Source: Cytobacillus sp. NCCP-133
GTDB lineage: Bacteria > Bacillota > Bacilli > Bacillales > Cytobacillaceae
NCBI RefSeq assembly: GCF_026011715.1
Contig: NZ_BRVM01000016.1
Location: forward strand, 1-64,000
Length of the DNA: 64,000 nucleotides
Direction of reading: 5' to 3'
Below the pieces are notes generated by a model that made no database searches, had not been told where the DNA came from, and worked only from the letters and a program-made list of their open reading frames with translations. This document shows, one piece after another, positions 30,054-37,656 of the stretch (positions are counted from its first letter, which is position 1; each line of letters starts with the position of its first letter). The position numbers and the translations under genes are program-made.

Positions 30054-31055
30054 TCAGTCTCCTGACTCATCGTAGACAGTAAGCATATTATGGATTTCGT
30101 TCACTACTTCTTCAACTAGCGATGACGGCGACAGGACTTTCGCCTGCTTTCCCCAATTCAGCAGCCACTTAACTAAACCATCACTGACGATTGCTTTAGC
30201 TGTAAGGACAAAATGTTGTTCATCAAGCTTGCGGATATCGGCGTCCTTTCCGAACTTATCGATTATTACGTTAATTAAATCATGATGAAATCGGATTTTT
30301 ATCCACTCTTCTGAACCTGCGTACATATGAAAAGTTGAACTTACATATTTGGACACATCAAAAGGTTCGTAGGGAAACTGTTCTTCCGTTATTCTGACAT
30401 TGCGCAGACGGTCCATCCGATAATGGCGAATTTCTTCCTTTTTAAAAAAATAAGCTATTAAATAATAAAAATCATTCACCCATGTAAGTGCTATTGGCCT
30501 TACTCGGTACTCATCGCCATCATGACTCAGGACGAACTCCTTGTTGATATTATATCTGCCGTATTGAAAGGCAACAATTTTGCGCTCGGAAATCGCTTCA
30601 TGCAAATCATTGATCGCAAGCCGAACCATTTTGCTCTCGCTTTTTACGGAAGAATCAATCAAAATTTCATTGTGCAGTTTTCTTGCATGACGAGTGCTTG
30701 TCAATTTTTTAATTTTACGGATGAGCTGCTTCGTTTCGTCTTTTGTAATAAAACGTGCAGAAGCTACAGCATCAATCAGCATCCGCAGTTCATAGAGCTC
30801 AAATAGTCGGTATTGATGACTGTAATACTTTGGCATCCCTTCTTTTTCTTGATTAATGGTAATATCAAAATTTGCTTCAATTAAATGGTTAATGTCGTCT
30901 TTTAACGAATTTTTATTCAGTTTTACTTCCGGGCCATATTCTCTCTTAAAGCATTCCACGATTTCATCTATGGTATATTCATTTTCTTCATCCGTCTGTT
31001 CCTTTAGAATCTCCATAAGCTTCAGCATTCTTTCTTTATTATCAAGCCTAGTCAT
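30054..31055 (-). CDS. WYL-domain transcriptional regulator
   Basis: 333 residues. An N-terminal winged-helix segment (about 1-85, YTIDEIVECFKREYG and LKDDINHL) is followed by a WYL domain (about 145-225), where RVRPIALTWVNDFYYLIAYF is the core, and a C-terminal extension. WYL proteins sense ligands, often nucleotides or DNA ends, and control stress or defence genes; no target is visible here. GGGGTGATAAA lies before the ATG at 31055; the frame itself is open 33 bases further. Confidence 0.88.
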   Translation of the reverse strand: MTRLDNKERMLKLMEILKEQTDEENEYTIDEIVECFKREYGPEVKLNKNSLKDDINHLIEANFDITINQEKEGMPKYYSHQYRLFELYELRMLIDAVASARFITKDETKQLIRKIKKLTSTRHARKLHNEILIDSSVKSESKMVRLAINDLHEAISERKIVAFQYGRYNINKEFVLSHDGDEYRVRPIALTWVNDFYYLIAYFFKKEEIRHYRMDRLRNVRITEEQFPYEPFDVSKYVSSTFHMYAGSEEWIKIRFHHDLINVIIDKFGKDADIRKLDEQHFVLTAKAIVSDGLVKWLLNWGKQAKVLSPSSLVEEVVNEIHNMLTVYDESGD

Positions 31056-31107
31056 TTTATCACCCCGAGTCCCCGAAAATACTGACATTTATGCTTTATT
31101 ATCCATT

Positions 31108-31139
31108 TAAAAAAGCCCTATGGCAACAAGGGCTCTTTA
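31108..31139 (-). terminator. terminator of the DUF4870 gene
   Basis: Complement AGAGCCCT-TGTTGCCAT-AGGGCTTTTTT. Confidence 0.8.
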
Positions 31140-31142
31140 ACC

Positions 31143-31481
31143 TTACTTTAGAACTCTGAAAACAAGCGGTATCCTGTATTCCCTGCCTTCATATGCTTTG
31201 ACAGCAGCAACAATTGTAAAAATAAAGGCAAGTATTCCCACAATCCAGATGGTAATAACACCGATAAGAATGATCATTAACACCACGCTGATCGCACTAT
31301 AAACTGTATAGGAAATCAGGAAGTTCAGATACTCTTTCCCATGATAATCAACAAACTCTGAATCATTCTTTTTCAAAAGCCAGATGATCAGCGGCCCGAT
31401 AAAGGTTGTAAAAAAGCTTGTTACATAAATGGCAGCTGCTAAAAGCCTTTCCTCACTGGGAGGCATTTTTAATTCGTTCAA
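31143..31481 (-). CDS. DUF4870 membrane protein
   Basis: 112 residues with a short N-terminal segment (SEERLLAAAIYVTSFF), the family motif SEFVDYHGKEYLNFLISYTV at about residue 45 and a pair of C-terminal helices. DUF4870 (formerly Tic20-like) proteins are small membrane proteins of unknown role. The frame is open to 31523, but AGGAGG seven bases before a TTG at 31481 gives the usual N-terminus. Own terminator. Confidence 0.85.
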   Translation of the reverse strand: MNELKMPPSEERLLAAAIYVTSFFTTFIGPLIIWLLKKNDSEFVDYHGKEYLNFLISYTVYSAISVVLMIILIGVITIWIVGILAFIFTIVAAVKAYEGREYRIPLVFRVLK

Positions 31482-31547
31482 TCTGATTCCTCCTAATATC
31501 TTATCTAAATGCTCTTTGCACATGATTTCTGTTATTGCTTTGGAATT

Positions 31548-31740
31548 CTGACCGTCGATTTCCGGGTGCAGCGCTTATCACGGGGCTATCGACGCTCCCA
31601 AGTCTGCGGGGTCTCCCTTGGTATGCTCTCTCCCCGCAGGGCTGGGAAGAAGCTTTCCTCGAAAGAATTCCTCGATGTAAGAAAATGCGTTAGCATTTTC
31701 GAGGATTCTGCTCCTTTCGCTACAAACAACTCAGCGGATT
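31548..31740. repeat. GC-rich palindromic intergenic repeat
   Basis: A GC-rich island in an otherwise AT-rich gap contains CTGCGGGG (31,604-31,611) and CCCCGCAG (31,632-31,639), flanked by CTCCCA and TGGGAA. It continues into AAAATGC-GTTA-GCATTTT. Its wording (CGTCGATTTCCG..., CTGCGGGGTCTCCC...) recalls a dispersed repeat common in Bacillaceae genomes; that family link is from memory. A 77-codon frame through it is not credible. Confidence 0.6.
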
Positions 31741-31991
31741 AAATTAATTTAAAAGCAACAAACTTTACGGAACAGCCTTTATAAAACTAATTATGATTGC
31801 TTCTATACTATTTACGTTATGCATTTAAAAAGGTTTCATGATATTTTATTTTTTTATGCACTCATGGCCAAAATCCGCTAGAGCCTGAATTCCGAGTTCT
31901 TGATTGGGACAACTTGAATACACATGTTAAAGACAGGCATTATGGCATTCCTTTGCCTAATCACAGATATCTGCTAGGGAAGGTGATATAG

Positions 31992-32774
31992 ATGATGTCA
32001 AAGTTCGAAGCTTTCATCCTTGGAATTATTCAGGGGCTTACTGAATTTTTGCCCATATCGAGTACAGGACACCTGTATTTAGGGAGGCACCTTTTTGCCC
32101 TTGATGAAGCAGGCCTGTTTCTTGATACCATGCTCCACATTGGAACTTTGCTGGCAGTCCTGGTTGTGTATAAAAATGAACTGCTGAAAATCTTGAAGAA
32201 TCCCTTTGGCAAGTTATCCATGCTCCTGGTAATCGGCACGATACCGGCCGTTATCGTTGGACTATTGCTAAGTGATTTGTTTGACTCCATATCGAAAACG
32301 GGAATTACAATCGGCTGGGAATTTTTGTTTACAGGCTTCATTCTTTGGATAGCTGATGGCGTTAAGAAAGGCGCAAAAAAAATGGACAGTATTAGCTATG
32401 GAGATGCCCTTTTTATCGGAACCTTCCAGGCCGCAGCGATTTTTCCAGCCGTCTCCCGATCAGGCTTAACCATTGCCGCTGGTCTTTTTCGCAAGCTGGA
32501 AAGGGAAACAGCTGCCTATTTTTCATTCCTGCTATCCATTCCCGCTATAGCTGGCGGAATTGTTCTGCAATTTGGCGAAATGATGTCAGGCCATACTGAA
32601 GCAGTGACACTTGGCAGCATGTTAATGGCTACTTTATCTTCTGCCATTTTCGGGTATATGGCAGTAGTTTGGATGATCAACTTTCTAAAAAGAAAGTCCT
32701 TGAAGGTATTTGCAGTCTATGTCTGGATTCTTGGATTTTCTGTCCTTTTTCTGCAAATGACCGGGATATTTTAA
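31992..32774 (+). CDS. uppP: undecaprenyl-diphosphatase
   Basis: 260 residues and about eight helices. The catalytic GLTEFLPISSTGHLYLG (E18, S23-S24, H27) and the second motif AVSRSGLT are intact. It removes a phosphate from undecaprenyl diphosphate outside the membrane so the wall-carrier lipid can be reused, and it can confer bacitracin tolerance. GGGAAGGTGATATAG precedes tandem ATGs. It is followed 21 bases later by a DedA-family gene, probably co-transcribed. Confidence 0.96.
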   Translation: MMSKFEAFILGIIQGLTEFLPISSTGHLYLGRHLFALDEAGLFLDTMLHIGTLLAVLVVYKNELLKILKNPFGKLSMLLVIGTIPAVIVGLLLSDLFDSISKTGITIGWEFLFTGFILWIADGVKKGAKKMDSISYGDALFIGTFQAAAIFPAVSRSGLTIAAGLFRKLERETAAYFSFLLSIPAIAGGIVLQFGEMMSGHTEAVTLGSMLMATLSSAIFGYMAVVWMINFLKRKSLKVFAVYVWILGFSVLFLQMTGIF

Positions 32775-32795
32775 TGCAAATGGGGAGGTTTTCAT

Positions 32796-33380
32796 TTGGA
32801 AGAAGTGGTTTCCTATATTTTTGAATTGCTTTCCCAGCTAGGTTATGCCGGTATTGCTCTTGGTCTAATGGTTGAAGTAATTCCAAGTGAAATTGTCCTG
32901 AGCTATGGCGGTTTTTTAGTCAGCACCGGAACTATTCACTTTGCCGGTGCCTTGCTTGCAGGGATAGCAGGCGGTACACTTGCCCAGCTTTTTTTATACT
33001 GGCTTGGCACATACGGAGGAAGACCCGTTCTTGATCGGTATGGAAAATATTTACTGATTAAGAAAAGCCATTTAGACGCTTCTGAAAAATGGTTCGAGAA
33101 ATACGGAACAGGCGTAATCTTTACAGCAAGATTCATTCCAATTGTCCGCCACGCCATTTCGATTCCTGCAGGCATTGCCAAAATGCCGCTATCCATTTTT
33201 ACCATTTATACAATTGCTGCAATGGTCCCGTGGACTGTTCTCTTTTTATTATTGGGGATGGAGCTTGGAGAACATTGGAGAGACATAAAGGATTATGCAA
33301 ATCCCTTTATTATGCCGATTATCATCATTGCCCTTACTTCCGGGTTCGTTTATTTTCTTTATAAAAGGGCAAGAAAATGA
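32796..33380 (+). CDS. DedA-family membrane protein
   Basis: 194 residues, about five helices or re-entrant segments. DedA signatures are the early GLMVEVIPSEIVLSYGG and the later FTARFIPIVRHAISIPAGI with its two arginines. DedA proteins flip lipids, and some (UptA in B. subtilis) return undecaprenyl phosphate to the cytosolic face. Its position directly after uppP fits that role here, by inference. The start is TTG, seven bases after GGGAGG. Confidence 0.92.
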   Translation: MEEVVSYIFELLSQLGYAGIALGLMVEVIPSEIVLSYGGFLVSTGTIHFAGALLAGIAGGTLAQLFLYWLGTYGGRPVLDRYGKYLLIKKSHLDASEKWFEKYGTGVIFTARFIPIVRHAISIPAGIAKMPLSIFTIYTIAAMVPWTVLFLLLGMELGEHWRDIKDYANPFIMPIIIIALTSGFVYFLYKRARK

Positions 33381-33528
33381 AAGCATATTGTAAAGTGGCT
33401 TCTTTCGCGAACTATTTTGCTTTTATACCATTTTATACCTATAGTGAGCAGAAACAGTTGTCTTTACTTTATAAGTTAGCCCTCAGAAAGATCCTTAAAA
33501 AACATATACATTAATTACCATACCCAAG

Positions 33529-33558
33529 AGCGTGGAAGAGATTATTCCATGCTTTTTT
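33529..33558 (+). terminator. terminator of uppP-dedA
   Basis: AGCGTGGAA-GAGATTA-TTCCATGCTTTTTT. Confidence 0.75.
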
Positions 33559-33631
33559 AAATTACTGTTCCCCTTTCCATTCTATTTTTGTAAAATAATA
33601 AAAACTACTTCAGGACTAAAGGACGATATAA

Positions 33632-34756
33632 ATGGTGAAAACTTTATTAAAAAATGCACAAATTTATCCTGTAACTGCTGCTTCTTTTCACGGTGACGTT
33701 TCAATAGAGAATGGAAAAATAGCGAAGCTTGGCAGGAACCTTATAACCGAAGCAGATGTCAAGATTATTGATTGCCATAACCATCATCTTCTGCCTGGTT
33801 TTATAGATGTCCATACACATCTTGGTCTATATGATGAAGGAACGGGGTGGGCAGGCAATGATGCTAACGAAACCATTGAGCCGCTCAGCCCGCATATAAG
33901 GGCAATGGACGGTGTTTACCCACTGGACCCCGCTTTTTCCGATGCAGTGAAATATGGGATTACAACTGCCCATATCATGCCTGGCAGCGCCAATGTAATT
34001 GGCGGTACTACTTCTGTCATTAAAACTGCCGGCAAAAACATTCAAAAGATGCTTGTGCAGGAAACGGCTGGCTTAAAGATTGCCCTAGGGGAAAATCCCA
34101 AGCGGATCCACAGCCAGGGAAACAAGGATTCCATTACAAGAATGGGGATTATGGGTATGCTCAGAGAAGCCTTTTATGAGGCTATACATTGTGATAATCC
34201 TGAAGCGCTAAGATTTGCTCCACTCGTCAAAGCTCTAAAAAAAGAAATACCTGTAAGAATACACGCACATCGTGCAGATGATATTATCTCTGCCATCCGC
34301 TTTGCCGAGGAATTCAATCTTGATCTGAGAATTGAACATTGTACAGAGGGCCATTTAATTGCAGATGAATTGGAAGGGCTAAATTTAAAGGTTTCTGTTG
34401 GACCCACACTGACTAGGAGATCAAAAGTAGAGCTGAAGAACAAGACTTGGAAAACCTATCAGGAGCTGACTGAACATGGAGTGGAAGTTTCAATAACAAC
34501 TGATCACCCTTATACACCTGTTCAATATTTAAATATGTGCGCCGCAATAGCAGTCAGGGAAGGTTTATCAGAGCAAAAGGCTCTGGAGGGCATCACTATT
34601 TTACCTGCAAGGAACTTGAGAATTGACCGCCAGCTGGGGAGCATTGAAGAAGGAAAAGATGCTGATTTGGCATTGTGGACTCATCATCCATTTCACTTTA
34701 TAGCTAAGCCAAAATGGACGATGATCGCAGGAAGCATTGCATTCAAAGAGTCTTGA
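33632..34756 (+). CDS. amidohydrolase (imidazolonepropionase-like)
   Basis: 374 residues of the metal-dependent TIM-barrel amidohydrolase superfamily. Metal and catalytic motifs are DVHTHLG (about 61-67), HAHR (about 210-213), HCTEGH (about 236-241) and TDHP (about 288-291). The C-terminus returns to the small beta-domain (GSIEEGKDADLALW). The substrate is unknown; no neighbouring metabolic genes point to one. AAGGACGATATAA precedes the ATG. No clear terminator follows. Confidence 0.88.
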   Translation: MVKTLLKNAQIYPVTAASFHGDVSIENGKIAKLGRNLITEADVKIIDCHNHHLLPGFIDVHTHLGLYDEGTGWAGNDANETIEPLSPHIRAMDGVYPLDPAFSDAVKYGITTAHIMPGSANVIGGTTSVIKTAGKNIQKMLVQETAGLKIALGENPKRIHSQGNKDSITRMGIMGMLREAFYEAIHCDNPEALRFAPLVKALKKEIPVRIHAHRADDIISAIRFAEEFNLDLRIEHCTEGHLIADELEGLNLKVSVGPTLTRRSKVELKNKTWKTYQELTEHGVEVSITTDHPYTPVQYLNMCAAIAVREGLSEQKALEGITILPARNLRIDRQLGSIEEGKDADLALWTHHPFHFIAKPKWTMIAGSIAFKES

Positions 34757-34920
34757 TTTTTGTCGGAATCTGCTGGTGTTTTTTGACATAAAATCACAAA
34801 AAAAATAATCAAAAAACCTATTTCCTTTTTGAATTTTTTTTAGTATTATACCTTAAGTGAAGTGAATATTTCATTCCATAAATGACAGACAATCAAATAT
34901 CGGAAACGATAGTTATAGGG

Positions 34921-35068
34921 AAGGCAAATGGTGCGCCACCAGTTATCTGGTTCTAGTGGGTTCGATTCCCACCCCGAAATTTTTTGCACATTATAAAAAA
35001 TTTCGAGGGTGGACCGACGGCTCTATTTGGCATGGAGTAGGACTGTCCTCAGGTTGGAGGGATAACCT
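34921..35068 (+). promoter_or_regulatory. tRNA-like, mutually exclusive leader RNA upstream of the GNAT gene
   Basis: Directly visible: (1) TGGTG-CGC-CACCA overlapping CCAG-TTAT-CTGG (34,929-34,950); (2) GTGGG-TTCGATT-CCCAC (34,956-34,972), with the size and loop sequence of a tRNA T-arm; (3) a 17-bp stem with one bulge pairing 34,969-34,985 with 34,995-35,012, which uses the same CCAC bases and so excludes the T-arm; (4) AGGTT / AACCT flanking the GGAGG ribosome site at 35,051-35,068, ending at the ATG. The AGGGTGGACCG at 35,006 only partly resembles a T-box. A switch controlling translation is inferred. Confidence 0.6.
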
Positions 35069-35629
35069 ATGCTCAAGAAACGTGATCTTCACGACTGCCA
35101 TACTTTGTATGATTTAATGACGCACCCTGATGTCTTCCCTTTTGTTCGCCAAAAAGCCCACTCTTATGAAGAATTTATGTTTATAACAAAGCAGACAATC
35201 GAAGCAGAAGAACGCGGTGAATTAGTTTCACGCACTATTCTTGATGAATGGGGCGCTCCGATTGGGACGATTAATTTATTCGATATCCAGGACAATGCCG
35301 GCTTCTTAGGAACATGGCTTGGCAAACCATATCACGGCAATGGCTACAATAAAATGGCAAAGGATGCCTTCTTTGAAGAGCTTTTTTATGAAACCCGAAT
35401 TGAAACGATCTTTATGAAAATCCGAAAAGAAAATATCCGTTCGCAAAAAGCTGCTGAAAAGCTTCCTTATGTCATTCTTGCAAATGAAACAAGAAAGTCT
35501 GTATATGACCAGCTGAATGCAAACGGAGATATCTACAATCTGTATGAAATTTCGAAAGATTTATATACGCTGCATGTTATGCGGCATGGAGTTGCAGCCC
35601 AAGAATCGTCCCAATTACTGGAGGCTTAG
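35069..35629 (+). CDS. GNAT N-acetyltransferase
   Basis: 186 residues of the RimJ/RimL-like branch of GNAT. LGTWLGKPYHGNGYNKMAKDAF (about 91-112) is the acetyl-CoA-binding segment, and RKENIRSQKAAEKL follows as the usual helix. The product looks close to a Bacillus protein I recall as YkwB; its substrate is unknown. The ATG directly follows an AGGTTGGAGGGATAACCT hairpin, so the ribosome site lies in an RNA loop and expression may depend on the structured leader. Confidence 0.85.
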   Translation: MLKKRDLHDCHTLYDLMTHPDVFPFVRQKAHSYEEFMFITKQTIEAEERGELVSRTILDEWGAPIGTINLFDIQDNAGFLGTWLGKPYHGNGYNKMAKDAFFEELFYETRIETIFMKIRKENIRSQKAAEKLPYVILANETRKSVYDQLNANGDIYNLYEISKDLYTLHVMRHGVAAQESSQLLEA

Positions 35630-35636
35630 CATATTC

Positions 35637-35670
35637 AATAGCACTGGCTCTTTATAGCCAGTGCTATTTT
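35637..35670 (+). terminator. terminator of the GNAT gene
   Basis: AATAGCACTGGC-TCTTTATA-GCCAGTGCTATTTT. Confidence 0.9.
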
Positions 35671-35706
35671 GTTACAGAAAAGACTGATGAGGGGGTTGAA
35701 CAGCTG

Positions 35707-35862
35707 CTAGTTTATAAAACTTGAATCCTCCTCTGGTCTTTCACTGATTCCTGCTTGGGAAAGCAGATCTTCAAGCTCTTCATTTGTCAAGGTTTCAAAA
35801 CGTCCATCCAAAAACATCACTTGTATCTGGTTAGGATTGATTCTGTTCAAATTAAAGCTCAT
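35707..35862 (-). CDS. small acidic protein, 51 residues
   Basis: Reads MSFNLNRINPNQIQVMFLDG and continues with a Glu-rich half (NEELEDLLSQAG) to a TAG. GGGAGCGAAGGCG precedes the ATG. The strong ribosome site, absence of rare codons and a sensible amphipathic composition make it likely real, although it is short. Not recognised. It faces the GNAT gene tail to tail. Confidence 0.65.
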   Translation of the reverse strand: MSFNLNRINPNQIQVMFLDGRFETLTNEELEDLLSQAGISERPEEDSSFIN

Positions 35863-36082
35863 CGCCTTCGCTCCCTTCGAAAGAGTTAACTGCTGACTTA
35901 GAGTACATGTAATATGAGATGAAAGATGATTTTCATTACTATAATTAACAAATCAGCTGATTTCCATTCATAATTTTAAAAAGTTCACATAATTGAAAAA
36001 ATCATATGTGGATTTAATCATGATTTTAACTTTACTCATACTTACTTGAAGTAAATAATAGAAGAGCTATTTCCTAATTTTC
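35863..36082. other. AT-rich intergenic region
   Basis: Promoter region of the small minus-strand gene and upstream DNA of the MscS gene. No open frame or repeat is seen. Confidence 0.4.
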
Positions 36083-36110
36083 TTGCAAAAATATCAATCT
36101 ATGCTAAAAT
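36083..36110 (+). promoter_or_regulatory. probable sigma-A promoter of the MscS gene
   Basis: TTGCAA (36,083-36,088) and TAAAAT (36,105-36,110) with a 16-bp spacer, about 115 bases before the ATG. Confidence 0.5.
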
Positions 36111-36224
36111 CCATTAAAAAATATATCTTTTTCACTATTAACCTATTTTTTTATAGATGATAAATTTATCGGGTTATTTCTTTTAGTTTCAGCATAGTAA
36201 TGACCATTGAGATGGAGGATATGA

Positions 36225-37334
36225 ATGGATATTATTAATTTAGAAAATACGTGGGTAAGAATGGGCATTTCAGCAGCCATTCTTTTATTATTTTTAGCAT
36301 TGAGAAAGATCTTTACAGCTTATGTTTTTAAAATGATTCTTTCATTTATGCAAAAAAAGAAAGTCGAAACTGCAGCAAATATTTTAATTGCATTTGAAAG
36401 GCCTGCAAGATGGCTTTTCGTCATCATTGGCTTCCAGCTTGCCCTTAAATTTTTCCCTTATGATCTAATTAGTGATCCGCGGGAAACCCAAGTTTTCAGG
36501 TCACTCTTTATTTTATTGATTACATGGGGGCTTTTTAATTTGAGTTCAATCATTACACATCTTTTCCCGCGCCTTATGAATAAGCTCGACATTGATGTTG
36601 ATAGGATTGTCATTCCTTTTATAACGAAGATTGCGAAACTGATTATTATTGTACTGGGAGTGACAATTATTGCGGAGGAATGGAATTATAATATTAATGG
36701 ATTTATTGCCGGCCTGGGACTTGGCGGATTGGCCTTTGCCCTTGCTGCAAAAGAAACGGTAAGCAATTTATTTGGCGGGGTCGTCATCGTTACAGAAAAA
36801 CCTTTTACAATCGGGGATTGGATTAAGACTCCAAGTGTTGAAGGAACCGTTGAGGATATTACCTTCAGAAGCACGAAGATCAGAACGTTTGCTCAGGCGC
36901 TTGTAACGGTGCCCAATTCGACGCTGGCCAATGAGCCGATCATTAACTGGTCAAAAATGGGTAAAAGGCAAATTGCATTCCATCTTGGTGTTACCTATTC
37001 AACACCGAAAAATAAGCTCGAGAAATTGGTTAAGAGCATTGAGCAAATGCTTATTGACCATGAAGAAATTCATAATGATACTATTCTGGTTAAATTTGAT
37101 CGATTCAACGACTCCAGCCTTGATATATATCTATACTTCTTTACCACTGTAACCACTTTTGCGGAGTACTTGAACATTAAAGAGGATGTCAACTTCAGGA
37201 TTATGGATCTGCTTGAAGAAGAAGGTGTAGAAGTCGCATTCCCAACCCGTACACTTATTGTCCAGCAGGATGGGCAGGCGGTTGAAGAACAGCAGGATCT
37301 GATGAAAAAAGAGCAAATGCATTCACATTCATAA
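36225..37334 (+). CDS. MscS-family mechanosensitive ion channel
   Basis: 369 residues with four N-terminal helices. The last, GLGLGGLAFALAAKETVSNLFGG (shown in two parts: about 162-172 and 173-184), is the Gly/Ala-rich pore helix TM3. The beta-domain follows with FTIGDWIK and VPNSTLANEPIINWS, then the alpha-beta C-domain. It opens on membrane tension to release solutes after osmotic downshock. GGAGGATATGA lies before the ATG. Monocistronic with its own terminator. Confidence 0.93.
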   Translation: MDIINLENTWVRMGISAAILLLFLALRKIFTAYVFKMILSFMQKKKVETAANILIAFERPARWLFVIIGFQLALKFFPYDLISDPRETQVFRSLFILLITWGLFNLSSIITHLFPRLMNKLDIDVDRIVIPFITKIAKLIIIVLGVTIIAEEWNYNINGFIAGLGLGGLAFALAAKETVSNLFGGVVIVTEKPFTIGDWIKTPSVEGTVEDITFRSTKIRTFAQALVTVPNSTLANEPIINWSKMGKRQIAFHLGVTYSTPKNKLEKLVKSIEQMLIDHEEIHNDTILVKFDRFNDSSLDIYLYFFTTVTTFAEYLNIKEDVNFRIMDLLEEEGVEVAFPTRTLIVQQDGQAVEEQQDLMKKEQMHSHS

Positions 37335-37342
37335 TAGAATTA

Positions 37343-37375
37343 TAAGCGTCCCGTTTTTTTTACTGGGGCGCTTTT
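37343..37375 (+). terminator. terminator of the MscS gene
   Basis: AAGCGTCCC / GGGGCGCTTTT with an intervening T-rich loop. Confidence 0.7.
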
Positions 37376-37428
37376 AAGTTTGGAATATACTGTGCAAATG
37401 GACTTTGACAATAAAATCAAAAAACGGA

Positions 37429-37533
37429 GGAAGAAAAAACGGAATTTAGGGAATAGAACTCTAAAAACGGGGAATGGGACGCAAAACTTAAGGAATAAAA
37501 CAGCTAATTTTAGGAATGAAATCCAAGGTCATA
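37429..37533. repeat. 21-bp tandem repeat, five degenerate copies
   Basis: GGAA(T) begins at 37,429, 37,450, 37,471, 37,492 and 37,513, an exact 21-base period. Units read GGAATAGAACTCTAAAAAC.., GGAATGGGACGCAAAACTT.., GGAATAAAACAGCTAATTT.. and GGAATGAAATCCAAGG.., with consensus about GGAATRRAACNSYAAANTT. It is intergenic between the MscS and MATE genes. Confidence 0.75.
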
Positions 37534-37656
37534 GACAAGTGATTATTAGGTAATGGTGCTAAATCCAGACGGTTTCCCGGCAAAATATTAAATAATCACC
37601 AGATGACTTTATCTATGTTATAATTCTCTCGTCACTTCACAGAAAGAGGAATATAC

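Noticed and set aside
31509-31742. 77-codon plus-strand frame
   Set aside because: It runs through the GC-rich palindromic repeat with no ribosome site.
34956-34972. A tRNA gene ending in the T-arm sequence at this place
   Set aside because: No D-arm, anticodon arm or matching acceptor strand precedes it, and no CCA-like end follows. It is treated as part of a leader RNA.
35006-35020. T-box element (AGGGTGGNACCGCG) before the GNAT gene
   Set aside because: One base is missing relative to the consensus, there is no terminator/antiterminator pair, and no specifier loop is evident.
37429-37533. CRISPR array
   Set aside because: Period is 21 bases with no constant repeat/unique spacer structure and no cas genes.
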